Positions 60,881 through 64,000 of a stretch of DNA of 64,000 nt are shown one piece after another. This stretch comes from Pseudoscleropodium purum (Eukaryota > Streptophyta > Bryopsida > Hypnales > Brachytheciaceae). The notes beneath the pieces are model-generated. The model ran no database searches. It saw only the letters and a list, made by a program, of their open reading frames with translations, and was not told the DNA's origin. The stretch is taken from contig OZ017805.1 in NCBI GenBank assembly GCA_963969395.1, forward strand, positions 12,152,001 to 12,216,000, given 5' to 3'. The position numbers and the translations under genes were made by a program. Every line of letters starts with the position of its first letter. The stretch's first letter is position 1.

Positions 60881-61599
60881 CAGACTCATTGACATCAAAC
60901 AACAACTATAGTTCGACTTCATCTCTATCTACTTGAGGGTGAGTCGTTCATCATTTTGGTATTTGATTTTCAACTTCTCCATGGATAATGTTTAGTTCTT
61001 CTCTTCTACATCGATAAGCATGCCATGCTCACTATTGAATCCAATACTATCCAAAATAGATGTAGTATTTACAATTCATCTTTAAGATTAGCATTAGCTA
61101 TCAACATTCGTATCTTCTCCACAACCATTGTGCATTTTCCTTAGCTACGTGACGTAGTCATCTATCAAAACCTTCAATCTTGCAAACTAGAAGTGCATTT
61201 ACAAACAATTATTTCATGCGGTAGAGAAAATGCACAATGATTGTAAGTAAGTGAGCATGATCCGTTAGAGAGAATGTTATATTTTCTTAGTGTTCAATAA
61301 GACTTTAGTTATTACACAACCTTACACCACTTAAATTGAAATAGGATTGTGTGTACAAAATTTTTGTTTCTAGTCATACCGATTAGAAAAATGATTACTA
61401 CTTCATCCTCTATATGCCCTTTTTTTGTTTTCACTAAATCCTCCTCTAAAACCAGTTTGCATAGACAAATATACCAACCTAACCTCATTGGTGACCTTGA
61501 TATGCAAGACAACCTATTACTCTTTGATATCAACTTTGGCAAGTAGGCTGATTTGCCGGTACCTGCCTCTGCCATAGATAGAAAGGTCGTCTAACTTGT
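60881..61599. other. AT-rich DNA between relic gene and minisatellite
   Basis: No gene supported. A minus-strand frame beginning MAEAGTGKSAYL looks like a P-loop by chance (see rejected items). Confidence 0.45.
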
Positions 61600-62101
61600 C
61601 TCTAATATTGGCCTCGATGGGCAAGAAGCTAGCCCGTGAGTGCGTCCCCTTTGAGAAGTGGGATTGGCAAGGGTCTTGTCCATCCTCTATGGGAGCCTAG
61701 ATGGATAGGAGCCTTGTCCATTCTCTATGGGGGCTTGGACAAGTGGGGGTCTTGCTTGTCCTTCACGGGGGCTTAGGCAAATGAAAGTCCTACTCGTCAC
61801 CTATAGGGGCCTAGACCGGTGGGGATTGTATGCGTCTTCCCCTCGGAGTTGGATGGGTAGGGGCCCTACTTGTCCTCTAGGGGGGTCTCAATGGACGGTG
61901 AGTTATGCCCATCCTCCCTTTGGGCCTAGACAAGCAAGGGCTTTGCTCGTTCTTCATGTGGGCCTATAGTAGCACTAGTCCTGATCGTGTGTCCATCCTC
62001 CCCTCAAGTCTGGATGAGTAGAGACCCTGACCGTCCTCCACGGGGGCCTGGACAAATAGGGGTCATATTTGTCCTCTCTTTAGAGCTAGACATACAAGGG
62101 C

Positions 62102-62460
62102 AAAATTGTCTTCCCTGACAAACAAACATAATGACATTTATAACATCCAAGATGTCCAGTAGACCTCCCATCTGTCTAATAAAATCAACTCTGAAGTCGA
62201 TGTTTGCAAAGAAGACTCATTTGTTATAATTTTGACATAATAGGGTTCCATATTATTAAAGCAATCCAATTTGATAAACATTTACTATATTCTAACTAAA
62301 GGTTCACAACTAAAGTGAGATTTCAAATTGCCTCAACTATTAAATATGGCCTTATTAAACACAAATGTCATGCTTACTTAACATTTGTCATATATGACAT
62401 ACAACATCAGATGTCTATCATATGCCAAAACCCAAAATCTTGTCCAACAAGACAACCTTT
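62102..62460 (+). mobile_element. ~359-bp Mutator-like MITE (copy M3)
   Basis: The ends are AAAATTGTCTTCCCTGAC and, reverse-complemented, AAAGGTTGTCTTGTTGGAC. The internal block CATTTACTATATTCTAACTAAAGGTTCA is shared with M1 and M2. It is inserted in the minisatellite. The flanking duplication is blurred (ACAAGGGC versus GCAAAGGTC). Confidence 0.8.
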
Positions 62461-62675
62461 GGCAAAGGTCATACTCATCTTGTGCATGGTCTTCGACAGG
62501 CATAGTTGTGCCCATCTTTCCCTTGGGCTGAACAATTAGGGGACCTACTCATTTTCTACATAAGCTTGGACGAGTAAGGATCCTGAGTTTTCTCCGCAAG
62601 GGCCTAGATAGGTAGGGGTCCTACTTCTCTTCTCCTTGGGCTTAGACGGGTAGGGACCTTATTTATACTTGATGG

Positions 62676-62837
62676 AGATCTAGACATGTAGTTGTCCTAC
62701 CTATCTTCTATGGGGGCTGGGATAGATGGAGATCTAGACATGTAGTTGTCCTACTTATCTTCTATGGGGGCTGGGATAGATGGAGATCTAGACATGTAGT
62801 TGTCCTACCTATCTTCTATGGGGGCTGGGATAGATGG
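62676..62837. repeat. Three near-identical 54-bp units
   Basis: The unit starts AGATCTAGACATGTAGTTGT at 62,676, 62,730 and 62,784, with one substitution between copies. This is recent local expansion of the minisatellite. Confidence 0.95.
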
Positions 62838-63009
62838 AGATCTTGCCTGTAGGGTTGTCCCGGAAGTTTGTTTGTCTAAAAATTACGTCCAAACGTCCCG
62901 TTTTAATGGACGTTTAGGACATAGATGGATGATGTCTAGTCACTGTCCTACGGATGAGTAGTCGAGCAAACGATGGACAACTAGACACCAATCCAAACCA
63001 ACAAAAAAA

Positions 63010-63146
63010 CTTTTTTGTCATTTGCGACTTCAATTTTTGGAATTTTAAGGCAAGTAATATACTATTGGAAAGGTTTTGGAAATACCTTTCCAATGGTATA
63101 TTACACGCCCCTAAACTCCAAAAATTCAAATCACAAATGACAAAAA
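63010..63146. repeat. Hairpin-forming inverted repeat, copy 1
   Basis: The left arm has TTTTTTGTCATTTGCGACTT and TAATATACTATTGGAAAGG. The right arm has CCTTTCCAATGGTATATTA and TCACAAATGACAAAAAG. The arms are about 60 bp with few mismatches. Probably a small MITE or its core. Confidence 0.75.
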
Positions 63147-63252
63147 GAAGGTTGCAATAAATGCATTTTTAGCGTCTTAGCAATTGTCCACCTAGCTGTC
63201 CGCATAGGAAACAAGTAGATAGCTAAGCGGACACGCTTATAAAGGAGCTCAC

Positions 63253-63397
63253 AACTTCATTTGGCATTCATGACCACAATTTTTGAAATTTGAAGGTGTC
63301 TAATATACCATTGGAAAAGTCTTGGAACTACCTTTTTAATAATATATTACATGCCCCAAAACTTTAAAAATTGAAAATGAAAAATAACAAATGAAGC
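63253..63397. repeat. Hairpin-forming inverted repeat, copy 2
   Basis: Related to the preceding hairpin: ACTTCATTTGGCATTCATGAC, CTAATATACCATTGGAAAAG, then the inverted arm ending AACAAATGAAGCC. More diverged than copy 1. Confidence 0.65.
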
Positions 63398-63400
63398 CAG

Positions 63401-64000
63401 TCGCAAATACATGGTGAACTTCTTCCTTGTTGTCTGCTTGGTTGTCCTTCATTTATTAAAACATTGAATTCTAGAAAGTACAAGTTCGCTTTCTAAATTT
63501 TACTTAATGCTACATATATTCAATGTATCATGCATATATGAATATGTAATTCATATAAGTTTCTACGCATTTGAAATTGCAAATTCTATACCCTAAACCC
63601 TAACTCTAACCCTAAACCCTAATGCTAAATTTTACATTGCTTATAAAATTAAAAAAAATATTGATGCAACATGTAGACTATGGAATATGTTTCACCTTCA
63701 ATTTTGTTTAAATGAGATTATTAGAAAGTACTATAAATGTAGATCTCAATGATTTATTTTTTGATGTTTTTATTATTTTGAATGTGATTTTGGTTTTTCT
63801 TCATCAGTTCATCTATTATTTTGTTGTAATTGTTCAAATGTAGAACATGCAATTATAATATAAAGTGTTTATTTGAGTTTGTTGAGAAATGTATTGAAAG
63901 TTTAAAACACCAAGCTATGCATGGTATAAGCAATTGTATTATTTTTTATTCTATTAGAGGATGCTACTAAAAACAATTTAACATTTTATGATAACTTTTG
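63401..64000. other. AT-rich DNA to the window edge
   Basis: No gene. It includes the telomere-like run listed separately. Confidence 0.55.
63590..63627. repeat. Short interstitial telomere-like repeat
   Basis: Degenerate CCCTAAA heptamers (CCCTAAACCCTAACTCTAAC and CCCTAAACCCTAA). This supports a plant-type telomere repeat. It is too short to imply a chromosome end. Confidence 0.7.

Larger units (their letters stand above)
61600..62850. repeat. GC-richer minisatellite array, 43-54-bp units
   Basis: Some 20 degenerate units with the core GTCCT(C/A)xxTATGGGGGCCTGGACAAGTAGGGGTCCTxC. The array is interrupted by the MITE at 62,102-62,460. The last units are almost identical (see 62,676-62,837). 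Frames through it are repeat artefacts. Confidence 0.8.

Noticed and set aside
61312..61575. Minus-strand frame starting MAEAGTGKSAYL, resembling a P-loop ATPase or helicase.
   Set aside because: Only the AGTGKS string fits. No Walker B or helicase motifs follow, the frame is 87 codons, and it lies beside degenerate repeats.

Overview
The window is nuclear DNA from a land plant. The one clearly intact host gene has spliceosomal introns and encodes a TERMINAL EAR1-like (TEL) Mei2-type RNA-binding protein, a plant family. The background is very AT-rich and crowded with DNA-transposon debris, and a short plant-type telomere-like run (CCCTAAA) occurs near 63.6 kb. I cannot name the species. A moss, lycophyte or fern would fit the long TEL protein and the TE-rich AT background, but that is only an impression.

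Layout. 0-6.2 kb: a 161-bp satellite, CACTA-type elements with their palindromic MITEs, and a stop-riddled relic of a DUF7869-like TE protein. 6.4-13.7 kb: diverged copies of a modular repeat unit of about 1.2-1.6 kb. The first copy is split by a foldback element with arms of about 0.65 kb, and a 288-bp GC-rich hAT MITE (TSD TATATAAC) lies in the fourth. 13.8-15.0 kb: two head-to-head arrays of a ~180-bp repeat. 15-24 kb: AT-rich DNA with one minus-strand relic. 24.2-31.1 kb: the GC-richer TEL gene with its leader, five coding exons and 3' region. 31.1-37 kb: AT-rich spacer with repeat copies and a possible LTR-retrotransposon primer-binding-site fossil.

37,107-46,961 is the main find: a 9,855-bp hAT element bounded by perfect 8-bp duplications (ATTGGGAT). 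It carries two divergent genes. One is a nearly intact but now broken BED/hAT transposase on the plus strand. The other is an uninterrupted 497-codon protein-kinase-like gene on the minus strand. Each gene has a GC-rich island full of CGGAC/GTCCG motifs upstream, matching the islands at both element ends. A 289-bp deletion derivative of the same family (TSD GTCAAATG) has jumped into the parent. The 288-bp MITE at 12.6 kb is built from the same two ends.

47-64 kb is a TE and satellite graveyard. It holds relic reading frames, a dimeric ~145-bp satellite array (53.6-55.9 kb), a broken multi-exon gene with a ParB/sulfiredoxin-like DGNH motif (56.1-60.9 kb), a minisatellite (61.6-62.85 kb), and a 358-bp Mutator-like MITE family with ~10-bp target duplications, including one copy nested inside another. 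No tRNA, rRNA, CRISPR array or prokaryotic feature was seen.
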